A stretch of 64,000 nucleotides of DNA from Brachypterus glaber (Eukaryota > Arthropoda > Insecta > Coleoptera > Kateretidae): positions 20,539,589 to 20,603,588 of the forward strand of contig OY294048.1 in the NCBI GenBank assembly GCA_958510825.1, read 5' to 3'. Position numbers and translations under genes: made by a program. Below are positions 28,101 to 43,100 of this stretch, piece by piece (position 1 is the stretch's first letter; every line of letters begins with the position of its first letter). The notes below the pieces were generated by a model. The model worked only from the letters and a program-made list of their open reading frames with translations. It was not told the DNA's origin and ran no database searches.

Positions 28101-31100
28101 TGTAGAATGTTTACCTTTTCAAATTGCTTAATTATGAATAGTGGATCAACTTAACTAACATCATAACTTACCCAAGACAGAATCACGAACTTTTATAACG
28201 ATTATTTATAAAATAAACAAGCATAATGATGCAACTGAGCACAAAACTGCCATTTGCAATATAAACGATTTGTGCTGCCATTTAAAGGGGAAAAGCTCTA
28301 CCGTTATCATATTACAGGACGGATTTAGTTTGACTTTTGGCTTCACATAAAAGTAGGTTTCTGTTTACCTTTGCAGACAGTATCTTAAATACACTACTAT
28401 CCGAAATTTGGAAATCATCCGAAATTAGGCGCATTTCCTCTATTAAAGCAAAATATTTTTAAAATGCCAGAAAAAAAGTCCAATTCTTAATAATTATTAG
28501 AATTATAATCATTATTCTAATTCAAGTTGCACGAAGAATATTTTTAATTATTGATATTATTAGAGAATTATCTATTTTAGTTATACAAAATTTTCCATAG
28601 ACATATCAAATAAGTATACACTGGGAAATTGTTCCCGTGTTTTATATTTATTAGTAATATGAGTAGGTATGCGAACCTGGTTTTAAGTGTTTTTCTTTTT
28701 ACGAGACTGTAAAAGAAGGCTATTTTTTCTTTGACCTAATACCAAAACATAAAAAATAGTAGGTATATTAAAGTACTAGTTTTATAACACCCGTTTTTAG
28801 CTTACGAGTACAAGTTTAGATAACTAGCCACTTGAGGCGAGTTTTCTAAAGTACTAGTGCGCTAAAACCGTGTTATGAAATGAGTGCTTTATACATTTTT
28901 TTCTATTTTGCTCTAAAATTAAAAAAAAAACTTACATTCAAATTGATGACCGATTTAGAGATTTTTGTTTTGACATTTGTACGGAAAACGCCAAGCGATA
29001 TTCTTTTGTCCAGTCTTGCCAACCCAAAAGAAAAAAAAAAGTATTAACCTCTTATGGGCCTATAAAAACACGCAAAATGCGTGATTATGAGCTTAAAATA
29101 GTCACAAAATAGAAAAATAATTCTAAAAATTAATTTATCAACTTGGCATTTTGTGTTTGACGCTTACTCAGATATGTAAAATCAGCTGATTGTCACATTC
29201 CAACGGTTGCTATATGCAATAGGTTGAAAAAAAGCACTAACTAGGTTGATATCACTGATTATTTTTTAACGTTTTTATCAACCAATAATTTAACAATATT
29301 CCTAACCACGTGTTTATTTCTGTCCAATCATATTACAGTTAAATCGGGAATTTTCTACTCTAGAAAATTCTAATGAGAATAGCTGTAGTATTTTGTTTTT
29401 CAGTATTTCTCTTTTACAACAAGATTGCATACCTAAAACTAATTAATAATGAAATATGAATATATTACTATTTATAATTATTGTGATTACTTTATTATTT
29501 ACCAAAAAATACTACAAAATATTCTTTTTATAAAATTTACTGACAGTATTTATAGGTTGACTTTTATAAACATGCCTAGCGCAGAACCGCGCTAGTCAGT
29601 ACTGCAGTAAGTGACTTAGCTATTGACAGTGCCATAATTTGCAATTTAAAAATGGACAAAAAAGGATTTAGTTTAGCAATTGAGAATGGTATTAAATAAA
29701 CCAAATTAAAGAAAATGCCTGTAAAAATATTAAGATAAGTAATAAAACAATTTATATCATTATGCGATGAAAAAAATATAAAAGGTGGTTTGACATATTA
29801 TAAATCGTTAAAAAATAATCTTCCGAATTATACATGATTCTTCTAGTTATCGGGAAAAAATCACAGTTTTTATTCAAACTTACTGTCAAAGGAAATAATT
29901 ACTTCCAGACACCAAATTTTCATGAAAACAGCGATTTTTTCCCGCATAATTCTCAGACTCTTGTGTAATTATATATGATAAAAATGTATGTAAAAATATT
30001 GCCAACTTTAAGTTATGTGAGTTTTCCAGAACATATTCTGTATCATTTCATAATAAGTTGTGTGAAATAAAATTTTACGGAACATATTCTGTAAAGATTT
30101 CTGTAAAATAAAATATTTCAGAACATATTCTGTAAAAATCACATAACTAAACTTTGGTAATATTACCTACGTTATCTTACGTGAATAAAGAGCGCCAAAA
30201 ATTACATAACATGTGAAAATACATAATATATTATGTGAAACCTAAAAATTATATAATAAGTTATGTGAAGATACATTATATATTATGAATATTTTAAAAA
30301 CATAGCAATAAGTTATTTGAAATTTTACATAACTAATTGTGTAATTGTGTGATTTTTATCTGTGTTCGAATCCTATAGTACAGGGTGGCCCAAAAAACGG
30401 ACACTTTTTAAACCGTTAAAACTTCTTTGCTCTTTGACCGATCTATACCACATTTGAAACGAATATACTAAAAACTAAAAAGGATTTGAAAGATAATTTT
30501 ATTTACTTAAAATATTATTATTATGATAATATTTTAAGTAAATAAAATTATATATTATATAATTAAGTAATTAAGCTTTTTCCGAAGGGGTGTTTTTAAA
30601 GCTTTGGGGATTAGAGGAAAATGTATAATATGATAACTTTCCGACCACACTATGTTCAGTGATCTTTAATGAATAGATAAATATGTTTAATTTTTAACTT
30701 AAAATTGTAGTTTTTTTTATTCATATTTTTTCGAAAGGTTACAAATTGCAATAATTGATTTTTAAACGTAAAAACTGATTCAGTAGGCGTGTTTATCTGA
30801 CATCTCTTAAAAAATAATCTTTTAATTTAAAAAGGATACAAAATGACCAAAAAGCTGAAAAAATGTCGAATTACTTTAAAAACCAAGGGGAAAATATGTT
30901 AAGGGTCTCTTTGTGGCTGCACTCTTTTTCGACCTCACCAGAGCTTTTGATTGCTTGGATATACCATTCTCGAAAAATAAGCTGTTTAATCTAGGATTCA
31001 GAAATAATGTACTACTGTGGCTTATAGACTTTTTAAGTAACAGAATTTTTTTTGTAAAAATAGGAAAGGCGATGTCTAGTCTTTTTAAAATTAATATAGG

Positions 31101-34100
31101 TGTACCTCAAGGGTCAGTGCTGGGACCGCTTATCTTTTTGATTTATGTAAACGACTAGCCTGAGCATGTCATTGCTGAAATTATTAGTATGTTTGCAGAT
31201 GACTCGTCATTTGCGGTCTCAGCAAAGTCTCTTGAGGTCCTAAAAATAAAACCAGAACAGATAATAGATCAGTTCATGAAATGGTGCGATAAAAACCATC
31301 TCATTCTGAATCTGGAGAAAACAGTTTGTTTATACTTCAAGAGTGGTATAGATAAGATTTTACCAGAACTTAGAATAAATGACCAGATTATTTTGCCGGC
31401 AAGCGATACAAAGTTCCTCGGAATCAATCTGGATAACAACTTAAGATGGGAACTCCAAGTAGATTCTGTCTGTAAAAATATAAACAAGGCATACTATGCA
31501 ATCTCCAAAGTTAAATCTATATTACCTCTGGAGGGAGTACTTAACGTATACTATAGTTTAGCATTTAGCCACATTACTTATAATATAATACTTTGGGGGT
31601 ATGCAACCAATTGGGAACGGGTTTTTATTGCACAAAAAAGATTAATTCGAAAAATTTTTGACTTAAAATATAGAGAATCTTGTAGGGACACGTTCAAAAA
31701 CAAAAATATACTAACGGTGCCGTGTGTATATATCTCTAGATGCCTGGTAGTGGTTAGGGAAAACATGGACTTGTATAGCAGAAATTCAGACCTTCATGAA
31801 TATAAAACTAGGGGCAGTAATGCATTATGTATACCGCTTCATAGCACATCAAAATTTGAAAAATCTCTTACTTACATAGAAAAAAATAAAAGAACTATTA
31901 GCAGAAAAGGCTTACTATAGTGTCCAGGAATTTTTGAGTGATAATTTTTAAAGTGTATTGTATACGTATTTATGTTTTTTTTTAAACTACTATTTTTAAA
32001 TGTATTCGTAATCAATTATTTATTATTATATTTTACTGACCTTTTCGAAAATTGTACTACATGTAACATGATAAATAAGAAATCGCTAAAATAATAATAT
32101 AATATATTAATATTAATATTATTAAAGTACTAGTTTCATAACATAGGTTTTTAGCCCACGAGTACAAGTTTAGAAAACAAGCCGCTTGCGGCGAGTTTTA
32201 TAAAGTACTAGTGAGCTAAAAACGTGTTATGAAACGAGTGCTTTATACAATTTTTTCTATTTTGCTCTAAAAACTTACATTTAAATTGATGACTGATTTA
32301 GGGATTTTTGTTTTGGATTGGCATAACAGTTTACACCATGTTTAAAATTCTAAGAACAAATGATATTTTGATATATTTTATAGTCATCTCTTCTCTTTTT
32401 TACTGCAATTAACCAAGCCACAATTTTAACATGGTAAAAATAACCTAAACACAAAATTTTGTAGAAAATTCAACTTTAAAGCAACATTGACATTTGCACG
32501 GAAAACGTCAAGCGATAGGCCAGGTCTATTGCCAACCCAAAAGAACAAAAAGTACAGACCTCTTATGGGCCTATAAGAACACGCAAAATGCGTGTTATTA
32601 TGAGCTTATAAGAGTCGCAAAATAGAAAAAAACAAGATTTAAGTATTGTAAAGTAAATGAAGAAAGAATTTAAAAAAGAAATATGTTTTTATTACAAATA
32701 AATTAAATTATATATAACCCTTTAACACACTGTCTTATTTTCTAACAATAATATAAAACCATATTGTGGTACAGGATCTTTGTTTGTTTGTAGTAATAAT
32801 TCCATATTGATTTGCAAAAATCCCATCATCCTTTATTTTAAGTTAACATTTTTAACACAAAAGCACTTTTTGTATCCTTAAGACTTTAAAATAAATTTCC
32901 TAGATCTCAAAGACAAGATACAAAACCCAGTTATAGTTGCGGTAAAGGTACGGGTACTCCAGCCATGGGAGGGGATATATTTGGGAATAATGTCTATGGA
33001 GGAAATTTACCCTATGGAGGAGCTGGAATGAATTTAAATCAACCCCTGATGGGTATGACCCCTCAAAACCTTTCCTATCCTATGCGACCTCCAAATATGG
33101 TTATGGGCTCGCCCCAAACTATGCCATCTATGGGTCCATATCAAAATATGAACATGAATAACATGCCTCCAGGGAATATCGGGTTACCTTGTGCTCGTCA
33201 AGAGGTAAGTCATTATTTATTAATCCCGTGTGGCGCACTCACATCTCTACTCTTTTACATCTCTGCTGTTTTACATCTCTATTATTTTACTTCTCTCTTC
33301 TCTTACACTTCTCTACTCGTTTATTTGAAGTCTCTGTATAAAAATTTATTAATTTTTATTAAACGACTCCCAAAAAAGGAGGATGTTATCAATTCGATGT
33401 GTGACTTTGTTTTTTTTATGTTTGTTCCCGCATAACTTTGGAACGGATGGACGGAATTTGATGAAACCTTTTGCAACTTAAAGAGGACATTCGTGAGGTG
33501 GTCCCTAGTAAGCCGGATAATTAAGATAAATCTAATAGTTTTAACGCAATTTGACTTAAAACCGGCTTAATTTGGTTCCAATACCAAAAAAATTTTTAGA
33601 TAATGATCGGATAACTCGGATAAGCCGGATAACTTGATTAAGGGGTCACTTAAATATTACGGCATCTTTTAAATGCCGCTAAACTTGATTCTGTGGCCTG
33701 TATATTAAAATACCAAGAGAAAATTATAAAGTTTGTGATTATACCATAAGGCGTTGTTTGATTATTACTTAACGCTTAAAGTTTAACAAAGATTTTCTTT
33801 AGTATTTCGTTTAGAATAAGGTTGCTTGGACTCTTGGATGCTGAAATAAAAATACTACTAAATTTATTTTTTAGAAATTTATCTTAAAAAAAAATAAAAA
33901 CTTAACGGACTTCTGTCTCTAAAAAGTAAAAAATAAAAAAAAGACGGTGCCAATTTCACAAAAAACAATTAAACAACAAAAATAATTGTTAGTATTTAAT
34001 TTAGGGAGTGGTGAAATTGGCACGGGCTTATTTTTTATTTTTAACTTTTTAGAGACAGAAGTCGGTTCATTTTTTTTGCTAAAAGTTTTTATTAGTACAC

Positions 34101-37100
34101 ACTGTATGACAATGACAATGACAATGTCATAATAAATAAAATAGGACATATATACAATGTGTACTAATAAAAATAATTAAATTAATATACAGAGACGTCA
34201 AATAAACGAGTAAAGAAGAAAAAGAGGAGAGAAGTAAAAGAGGGAAGAAGTAAAAGAGTAAGGATGTGAAAGAGCAGAGATGTAAAAGAGTAGAGATGTG
34301 AGTGCGCCATGCCGTGTTATTCATTAATTTTAATGTCATTTTATCCTCAAATCATTTTATCCTCAAACCATTTTATCCTTGCCACACATTATCTAACAAC
34401 AACAAAAATATTTTGTTTTACTTCCTTGTCTTTTTCAACAGGTGAACAACTACAAAATATTAGTGCATGGATTTCCGAGATTTTTGTAGGACTTTCGAGA
34501 AATTTGTAGGACTTTCGAGAGATTTTAGACATTAGAATCTATGATATTTGAGCTTTTCGGTAAGATTTTGGAAAAATCTTCGAAATATTGCCGAAAATTA
34601 CCGAGATTTTAGCCAACATTTTTTAGATTTTTGAAAGACTTTCGAAAGTTTGTACAAGGACTTCTTATAGTTGTTCACCCCTCAGTCTATTGTAGGAGGT
34701 AAAAAATCAATAACCAAACAAGCAATCCTAGGCATACCTACAGCCTGTTCCAGAACTCGCGTAGAGAAATTTGAGGGTATATTAAAAACCCTCTGGAAAA
34801 TATGAAGTTTCAAAAAAAATTCCATCTTCAATACTAATTAAAAACGAAGCTATTTAATCTGACCAATCCTGTTGCTGATGTTAAATTACCTACAAATTAA
34901 TTTTTCCCTACTTATTAGTAACTATGGTTTGGACTTGCAATTGTTGACGCGTCCATTGTTTTGACTTTCACTTAAAAAACATTTTTAGGTTATTATATTT
35001 TGACAAAACCGACAGAGGCTATCAAATATTCTATTTTTATAGGGCTACTCCATCCGGCGGTGGTTTTTTGTCATTAATAAACATTTATGTCACATTAATC
35101 ACCGTGTCAACAGAATATGTACCTGCAATAATTAAATTTGATTCCATAGCTACAAATTCAATTTTAAAGGTAATTTAACATCAGCAACAGTATTGGCCCA
35201 CTTAAAGCGTTCTTATTTTTGAATTGAACGAAGATGTTTTTTTTTTACATTTTTTTCATATTTTCCAGAGTTTGTTTGTTTTTTTGTTTGTTTGTTTGTT
35301 TAACCCCGTACTATTCTACTTAATTAAGCATCCCCTAAGTCCAGGACTAGTGTGGGCTAGTAGTAGAGGGAACCACCGGCTTATACTGACTTTCGAACCA
35401 GTTTCTAGGGAGTGTCCGTTTCACTTATCGCCTTCGCCAAATTTCAATTTTTAATTAAGTGAAAAAGGCAAATCGGCGCCAGTGAGAATCGAACTCACGA
35501 TAGTAGACTTGCTATGCATACGCGCTAGCCACTACGCTATGCCTCCCCTTTTTTTTAATATACCCTCAAATTTCTGTACGCGAGTTCTGGAACTTTTTAA
35601 TATATACTTTTTAATGTACCCTCAAATTTCTGTATGCGAGTTCTGGAACAGGCTGTATCTAACTTATTTTGAGATTTTACTTGCCAGAAATAAAATAATA
35701 CTGGTACATATACCATATATTCGTAAAGTTTTACGAGACTCGGGAGAGTGAACTTCTCGTCTCGATAATTGAAAGTCTCGATTTCGACACAAGAAATAGC
35801 TTAATCTTGTAATGGCCAGTTTTGATCTTGTCTAGTGAGGATCTCGACGAATAACTTTTTATCTTGTCTCAAAAAAGGCTTGATTTTAAAGACTCTTGAA
35901 ATTCTAACTTAACTGACCTTAGAATGACCTGTTGAAACATCATCTCAGACTCTCGACGGCGTTATTTTTGTCCTATCTTGTTTTTTTAAATTAAACTCTT
36001 GTCTTGGTCTTTTCCTCAAAATTGAAAAGAGAAATCTCAATATCTCAATTCTCGTGAGACCCTACCTAGGGTGATCAGTAACTGGCATGCCAAAATTTAC
36101 GAGGTAATTTTACATTCAATATCAAAAAAAGTTCCTATAATGGTTGGTCCGAAAATGAACCCTTTAAAATTGTACCAAAAATAAGCTTTTTAATACATGC
36201 CCCCGGGTGCATGTAAGTAACATTTCCGGTGTGCGGCAGTCAAATTTGGAAAAAATCACTTGTGTGTGGACCCGTAATTTTGTAAACTTTTGACAGGTCC
36301 CCGGGGACTTGTACTTTAATTAAACAAAAAAAAAAGAATTTACTTATAATAATAATAATAGTACTATGGTCTGTTTAATCAAGTAAGATAGTAAATTAAA
36401 AATCGCAAAGTGAATATTTTCAAAACAGATTTGAATATTGGATGTGCGAATATACTGCGTAGTTTATTTTATAAAACATAACTATATTCTTTACACAAAC
36501 ATATACTATTCAAACCTGTTGTAAAAATATTTACTGTGCGATTTTTAATTTACTATCTTGCTTGAAAAAACAGACCATAATATTATCATTGCTTTTCTGT
36601 TAGCGGCGCTGGAGATGATTACCAAAAAAATGATCACGGCCAACTTTTAACCTAAAACCAATTGAATGAAAAAATTATAATTATTTTTTGTTATACAGTT
36701 TCTTTTAAATTTCTGAGCTGTAAATAAATCACTCAACCTCGGGAAAGTCTCCATTCCAGCCAAAAAATGTTATTAAAAGTTTTTTTTTTAATAATTTGCT
36801 TTCAAATTCTGAGGTGTTTAGAAAATACACGATTTTGAATATTCTAAAAAATTTGGATCTAAATCTAAATCACCAACTCGCAACCATGGGAAAGCCTCCG
36901 TTCCGGCCAAAAAATTTGATTAAAAGTTTTTTTTTTAATAATTTGCTTTCAAATTCTGAGGTGTTTGGAAAATACCCGAGTTTGAATATTCTAAAAAAAA
37001 ATCGCGTACGGCGCAAATATACTCTATCCGATTTTAGGTGATTTCTTCTAGCTATTTGAAAATTTTAAATCATAAAATATAAGACCACCCCTTTCACCCA

Positions 37101-40100
37101 GAAGAGAAGTCTGGCTACGTTGTTCTTGAGCGCTTGAAAATAAAATAAATAAAATTGTCTTATGTTGTCTTATAGTCTTATCTTAAAAAAAAGTCACAAA
37201 CGCACATCGTTACATAAGGGGGTGTAGTAAAAAATTGTTACAATATTGTTTGGTTAGTCTTATACCTTCATTATATCGGCCAGTAAAATGTTCTTAAAAA
37301 ATACTCTACCTACTCATTAGAAAAAAGATCCGCCATAAAAAATGTACACATACTTTCAAAAAACCAATCGGATCAGGAGAAAGGCGCAGTAAGGCGGGAA
37401 TAATGTCCAGCAGGGAAGCGGAGCTACTGCGCTGACAGAGGGACACTACCCTCCTGCCTTACTGCACTGGCTGTATTATATTAAAATAAAAATTAAAACC
37501 TTCCGAATTTGTGTTCAAAAAAATTAAATAATTTTATTTGAAGTACTTCATACTAAGTCATCATCATCGTATTCGAGAACTGCTGTTAACATAGATTAAT
37601 CCAATATCCTACTACATAAATATATTATTTAAATGATTTAAGATTTATCATTTAAAAAAATTTTTATGTAAATTCTGCATACAAGTCCCCGGGGACCTCA
37701 CCACAGACATGTTTGCTTACAAGCCCTCGGGGACCTGTACCCCACCTCAAGAATACAATCGAAATATGCGTCCGCAGCCAACGTATTAAGCTAGAGCGAC
37801 AAGGCTTTGCATGAATACTATTTTAATTAAAGGTAATTAGTTTATACTAATTTATTTTTTTGAATTTATCCAAAGGCTTGCCTAGACAGACAAAATGTGT
37901 GACACTTAACACGTTTTTGCCCCAAACTTGTTTATGTGTATTTTTTCGGATTTTTTGTAAAAAATATAATATTATTTTATGTATTATATTCCTTGAGTAA
38001 AAATACAGAAAAATGTCATAGTGTAACATCGTAGGAGCAACCGTTTAATATTCAATTAAGAAGTAATATCACCAAAAACATTACGTTTTAAAAGGCTAGT
38101 ACTTAAGGTCGATTCAGGCATAATTATCACTAACTACACTAAACTGAATTAAATTAAATTTAAGAGGTGATTCTACATCCATAAATATAAAAAAGATCTT
38201 ATAAGATTCGTGCGGAAATTAGCCCTAAGGGAGCTAAGGCCCTTCCAAGATGGAGATATTGAATAGGGAACAAAAAAATACCTATAAAATTTTAATGTTG
38301 CAGGATGATTCTTCATTTAAAATTAAGAAAAAATTTTTCTTCATCGAAACACCTAAATTTATTAATAATTAAAGGTCGATTCAGGCATAATTATCACTAA
38401 CTACACTAAACTGAATTAAGAAATTAAGAAATTAACAAAATTAAGAAACATAACCTCAAATTTTATAATAAATTTTCCGTGGTATGCAACAATAAGGTAA
38501 CTGCTAAATAGATAATAGGCATGTGTAAATACGACTGAATAAGTAAAAAAAAACAATTATCTATTGCGTAGGACGATTATTACTATATTTGCAGTTGTTG
38601 GGTCTAAAAATCGTGTTTTAAAACCTACTTATCTCCAAAAGTACCTTTTATTTTTTATGTAACTACTGTGTTATTCCTTAAGCCTGAAAATGTAGGAATT
38701 TTTAAAATACAGATGTGTCACCATCTTCATTTTTATTTTGATACTTGGATAACGATTGTTTATAACATGTTGCACTAAAGTTTGTGTATTTCAGAAATTC
38801 TTTTTCTATGGTGTATTTTAAGATTCTATTATTATTTGATGCTATATTTTTTCTTTTATCTTAATTGTTGCATATAAATTTAGGTGTTTCGATGAAGAAA
38901 AATTTTTTCTTAATTTTAAATGAAGAATCATCCTGCAACATTAAAATTTTATTGGTATTTTTTGTTCCCTATTCAATATCTCCATCTTGGAAGGGCCTTA
39001 GCTCCCTTAGGGCTAATTTCCGCACGAATCTTATAAGATCTTTTTTATATTTATATTTATATAATCACCTCTTAAATTTTGGCATTCCAGTTACTGATAA
39101 CCCTGTATGTATATACAGGGTGCCCGTTTTTCGAGCTCAAGCATGGGCATCTCGGTTATTATAAGAGATACAAAATCGGTTAAATTAGGAAAAAGTTGCG
39201 TATTTTATGCTAATCAATTATCTAAAACGGAAATTAGGTTTGAAGCTGTAAATATTGTCAATCTGACATTGCCACCTACGCGCATGCGTGAGCTCGGCAT
39301 TTAGATTATCCAAATGTGAGGAGCGGCTAATTGTATATTTAAATGCCGAGCTCAGGCATGCGCGTAAGTCACATTGACAATATTTACAGCTTCAAAGCTA
39401 ACCTCCGTTAATTTAATTGCTTCGTTGTTTCCAAAGCACTCTGCGCAAACATTATTTTTTTAATTTCACTCAAAATGTAAGACTTGATCATGTCGTGTGA
39501 TACATCAGGAAAAAAACTGCATTCAAAAATGTAAAAATCTAAAATGGCGCCCCTAAGAAAAATTTAGTTAAGTGTTGTAGCTCTTGCATCTAAAATGCCA
39601 TGGAAAATATGATAACAGATTTAGATTCCTTGCAAAAAAGTACTTTAACAATATTTCACTTAAAAATATATAGCTTTGTCCGTTTGTTTAAAAACGAAAC
39701 TCAGGATTTTTAATTTATTTTCAATAATTAAAAAACAAAAAATGATAGTTGGAATTTTTTTTCAGATTATTGATCAGCATAAAAATGCTAATTTAACCGA
39801 TTTCGTATCTCTTATATATAATAACCGAGATACCCATGCTTGAACTCGAAAAACGGGCACCCTGTATGCGAGGGATAAAATAATTTCGGGATAAAATGCG
39901 TGGGTATTTAAATAATTCACCATAAAATTACCTAAGGATAAAATGACATGGAATGAAATATAAGGGGATAAAATTGCCAAATGGGACCTTTTATTCTTTA
40001 TAGGACATTGTGCCTCAATTGACAAAAAAATTAAGCGACAGTATTATCATGCAAGAAAAATTAGCAGCAGACTGCGTAGATTTAGAGGGAAAAAGGTAAT

Positions 40101-43100
40101 ACGTTCAACAATTTTAGATCAAGTAGTTATATTTTCTAACGTCAAAAAATTAAGGTTAAAAAAAATCATTTAGACATGCCAAAATCAAAAAATTTTAGTG
40201 CAATTTTTCATCAATTTTAACTTTATTTTTGTTAAAAAAAAAGGTACAAACTACAAACTGATCTGCTGAATAAAGACAGAACTGTTGATTGCCTCCAGAG
40301 GCAGTTGGCCACTTTACACAACGACTTGCGAATGGTTTTCGACGAGAATAATTATCTAAAATCAAATCTCGAGGTATTTACTACTATTTTGTATATAACT
40401 AGGTCCCATTTGGTATATTTATTTAGATGTATGTACCTTGGTTATCATAAAAATCCAGGACACTCAAAAAGTGTACCATTTAAATCTAACTTGTCACAAA
40501 AGTCAAATGATTACTTAACTGATATCTGAAACTAAGTATAGGTAGTAGATACAACTTATATTAAATTAGGTACAGTTGGACCCACAAAAAACGCAAGATT
40601 TAAATATGTTAAAATGTCAATTTTACTAATTATTTTATAGTTTAAGTAAGATTTTAAGAAATAGGTTAGGTTAATTTGACAATTAATTGTCAGTTTTTTC
40701 AAAGTTTATTACAGAAAATGCATGCGAATATTGTCGAATATTAAAACAATAATAATAATAAATAATAAACTGAAAAAACATTTAGAATATTTAATCAAAT
40801 CAAAAATTAAAACACAATATTTAGTAAATCTTATGAAAAAATAAAAATTTGAACTCTACTAACCAAACATAATTTATGAAAATTATGATTTTCGTTTAAA
40901 AAAAGTTTTTCCGGAGTTTTTTTTTTCGCTTTTTTAATCTTGGAACTATCGATGCGGCGACGGGCGATGGTTTTTAACCCAGGAAAATTTGTATTGTTTA
41001 TAGCATGGATCGCTTCTTGTAAATGGTATTCTCTCAAATAATTAAGTAAATTTTCATCCTGTATTTTATTTGATATCTTCTTTCTTTCCGAGTCTGCACG
41101 CCCTTTCCTCCCCCATCTATTTTTTCTTCAATCTTAACCATTATTCTTTTTTCTATGATCTTAACACAACTCTCCGAAACACTAAATAACCTTATAAAGG
41201 TCTCTATAGAGATCACTAGCCACAATCACTTCCGTACATCCTGCTTCCAATATACTAATAGTTTGAGATTTCTTAACATTTCTTAACGCATTTCTAATTA
41301 CTTTATAATTATTATAAGTAATTTTGACAAATATTGTCAACATGACAACGGCTTTGTTTGTATTGTAATTATTAAATTTACGCAACTAAATTTTCAATCT
41401 TGTTTTTTTTTCGGATCCAACTGTACCTTATTGTTTTTCATTATTTTATCAATGATATTCTGTATTTCTCTTGTTAATTTTATTATTTTCTGTAATTTTT
41501 ATAAAAAGGCTTAATATTTTTTCGAGATATGCATATATTTTATATCTAATTTAAATCCACTGACATTATAAATAACCCTATAAATTTGAATTTCAATAAA
41601 GCACTTACAACAGCTAAAATTTTTAAAATTTGGTGTGGCTCAAGGTTCTGTGCTGTCCTGGATTTTTATGATAACCAGTAGTATAAGGAAATGCAATGCA
41701 AAACCAACTTTGTCACATAATATTAAATATAATTTTTTTGTAGTTGTAATTTTACCAGTCTATTATGGTATAAAACACCCTTGAAGATCCCAGAATGACT
41801 ATAAATTAATAAATAAATAAATAAATTAATATATGGGCTGGGTATCAATATTTAAGTTCAATGCTACATGACAGGGTTATGCAAAACCAGCTTAAAAGGA
41901 GCTGAGTTTAAGTTAAAATTGTCCGTCAATTTAATCTAAGTTCAAAGTAAAACCATTGTTGGTGCGAGTGGCCCTAAAACATTTTATTGTTTTTACGATA
42001 AGTACAAGTTTTTATACTTAAGGTAGTTTGGATTTATTTGTGGCCAAATCTAGCCTAATTCTAGTGCAAAACTAACATTTTTGAAAAACCAGCAAGATTC
42101 GTGCAAAAAACAACTTTGTCCAGCAAAATTCGTGCAAAGTAAACTTTGTCAAACAAAAATAACCTAAAAAATTTGATCTTTATTCTTTTGAAGAATAATT
42201 CTTTTAAAAATAAGGGTATTTATGGAAAATAAAAATGTCTGAATTAATGAACTTTAATTTTAAAAACTTTTTTGTTAATGCATTAACATTTTTTTTGCAT
42301 TAACCTTACTTCCCAATTTGTGTTTATCTAAGTAATAAAGCTAGTTTTGTTTTGCACCTCCTAATATTTAAAATTATAGTTACATATTTTAGAATACAAT
42401 AGCAAACCATAATTATGGATAAACAGCATATTCAAATCTTAGATAGTTACAATAAAACCATCCATTAATTATGTCACGTTATTTTTTCATTTTTGGCCCC
42501 CTCCCTCCCTCTCATCAGTCTACGTCACGGTAGATCTAATCCCCTTACTAGTGTGTAACATAATCAAAAAGCCAAATGGCAAATGAAGTCTCAGATATAT
42601 TAAACTATCATATTTTTAGTCAAAAATGCAGGAAAAGAAGCCTTGTCCCGCCTCCGTAGAAGGTCGTCTCCAGAAATATTCCGAAACCACTCAACATTTA
42701 GAAAAACAACTGGCAGACATGGAAGCTGACGTTAGAAATATGCAGTGTGAACTGCAGTCCGTCCAGAAAGAAAGACAACACTTGGAACACCACCGGAAGC
42801 AACTATGCCCTGCCCCACCACCCTGCCCACCACCTTGCCCACCACCACATACTTGTGTACCACCACCAATAAAAACAGTAATAATATTTTTTATTAGAGA
42901 GATCCTAAAAGGGTCACTTTTTGTTCATGCATGAAACATGTTTTGCGGGCTAAAAGTTGCACTTTGTGGACTAAAGCCAAAACTAAACTTGCTATTTTTA
43001 AGCTTTTTTTAATGAGATCCTTTACCTTTAGTGTAATATTTATAAAGAAATATTAGTTTTTGGTCACTTTTGGTCTTGAACTTTATGAGTAAAATTATTT

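Larger units (their letters stand above)
36295..37698. mobile_element. Possible large inverted repeat with CCCCGGGG ends
   Basis: AGGTCCCCGGGGACTTGTA (36295) is mirrored by TACAAGTCCCCGGGGACCT (ends 37698). Related but diverged copies sit just outside at 36200 and 37722. The ends are palindromic themselves, so the boundaries are uncertain. Confidence 0.45.

Noticed and set aside
29990..30340. Possible CRISPR-like or satellite array (GAACATATTCTGTA three times)
   Set aside because: Spacing and unit length are irregular. It looks like degenerate AT-rich repeats in a eukaryotic intron.
41615..41677. Possible reverse-transcriptase motif (FGVAQGSVL)
   Set aside because: It is a single short match with no neighbouring motifs, and it runs into the inverted end of the 40439-41677 element.
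42790..42870. CCACC-rich tract as a simple-sequence artefact
   Set aside because: It keeps an open frame in phase with the upstream coiled coil and a following donor, so it was kept as coding sequence of exon 13.
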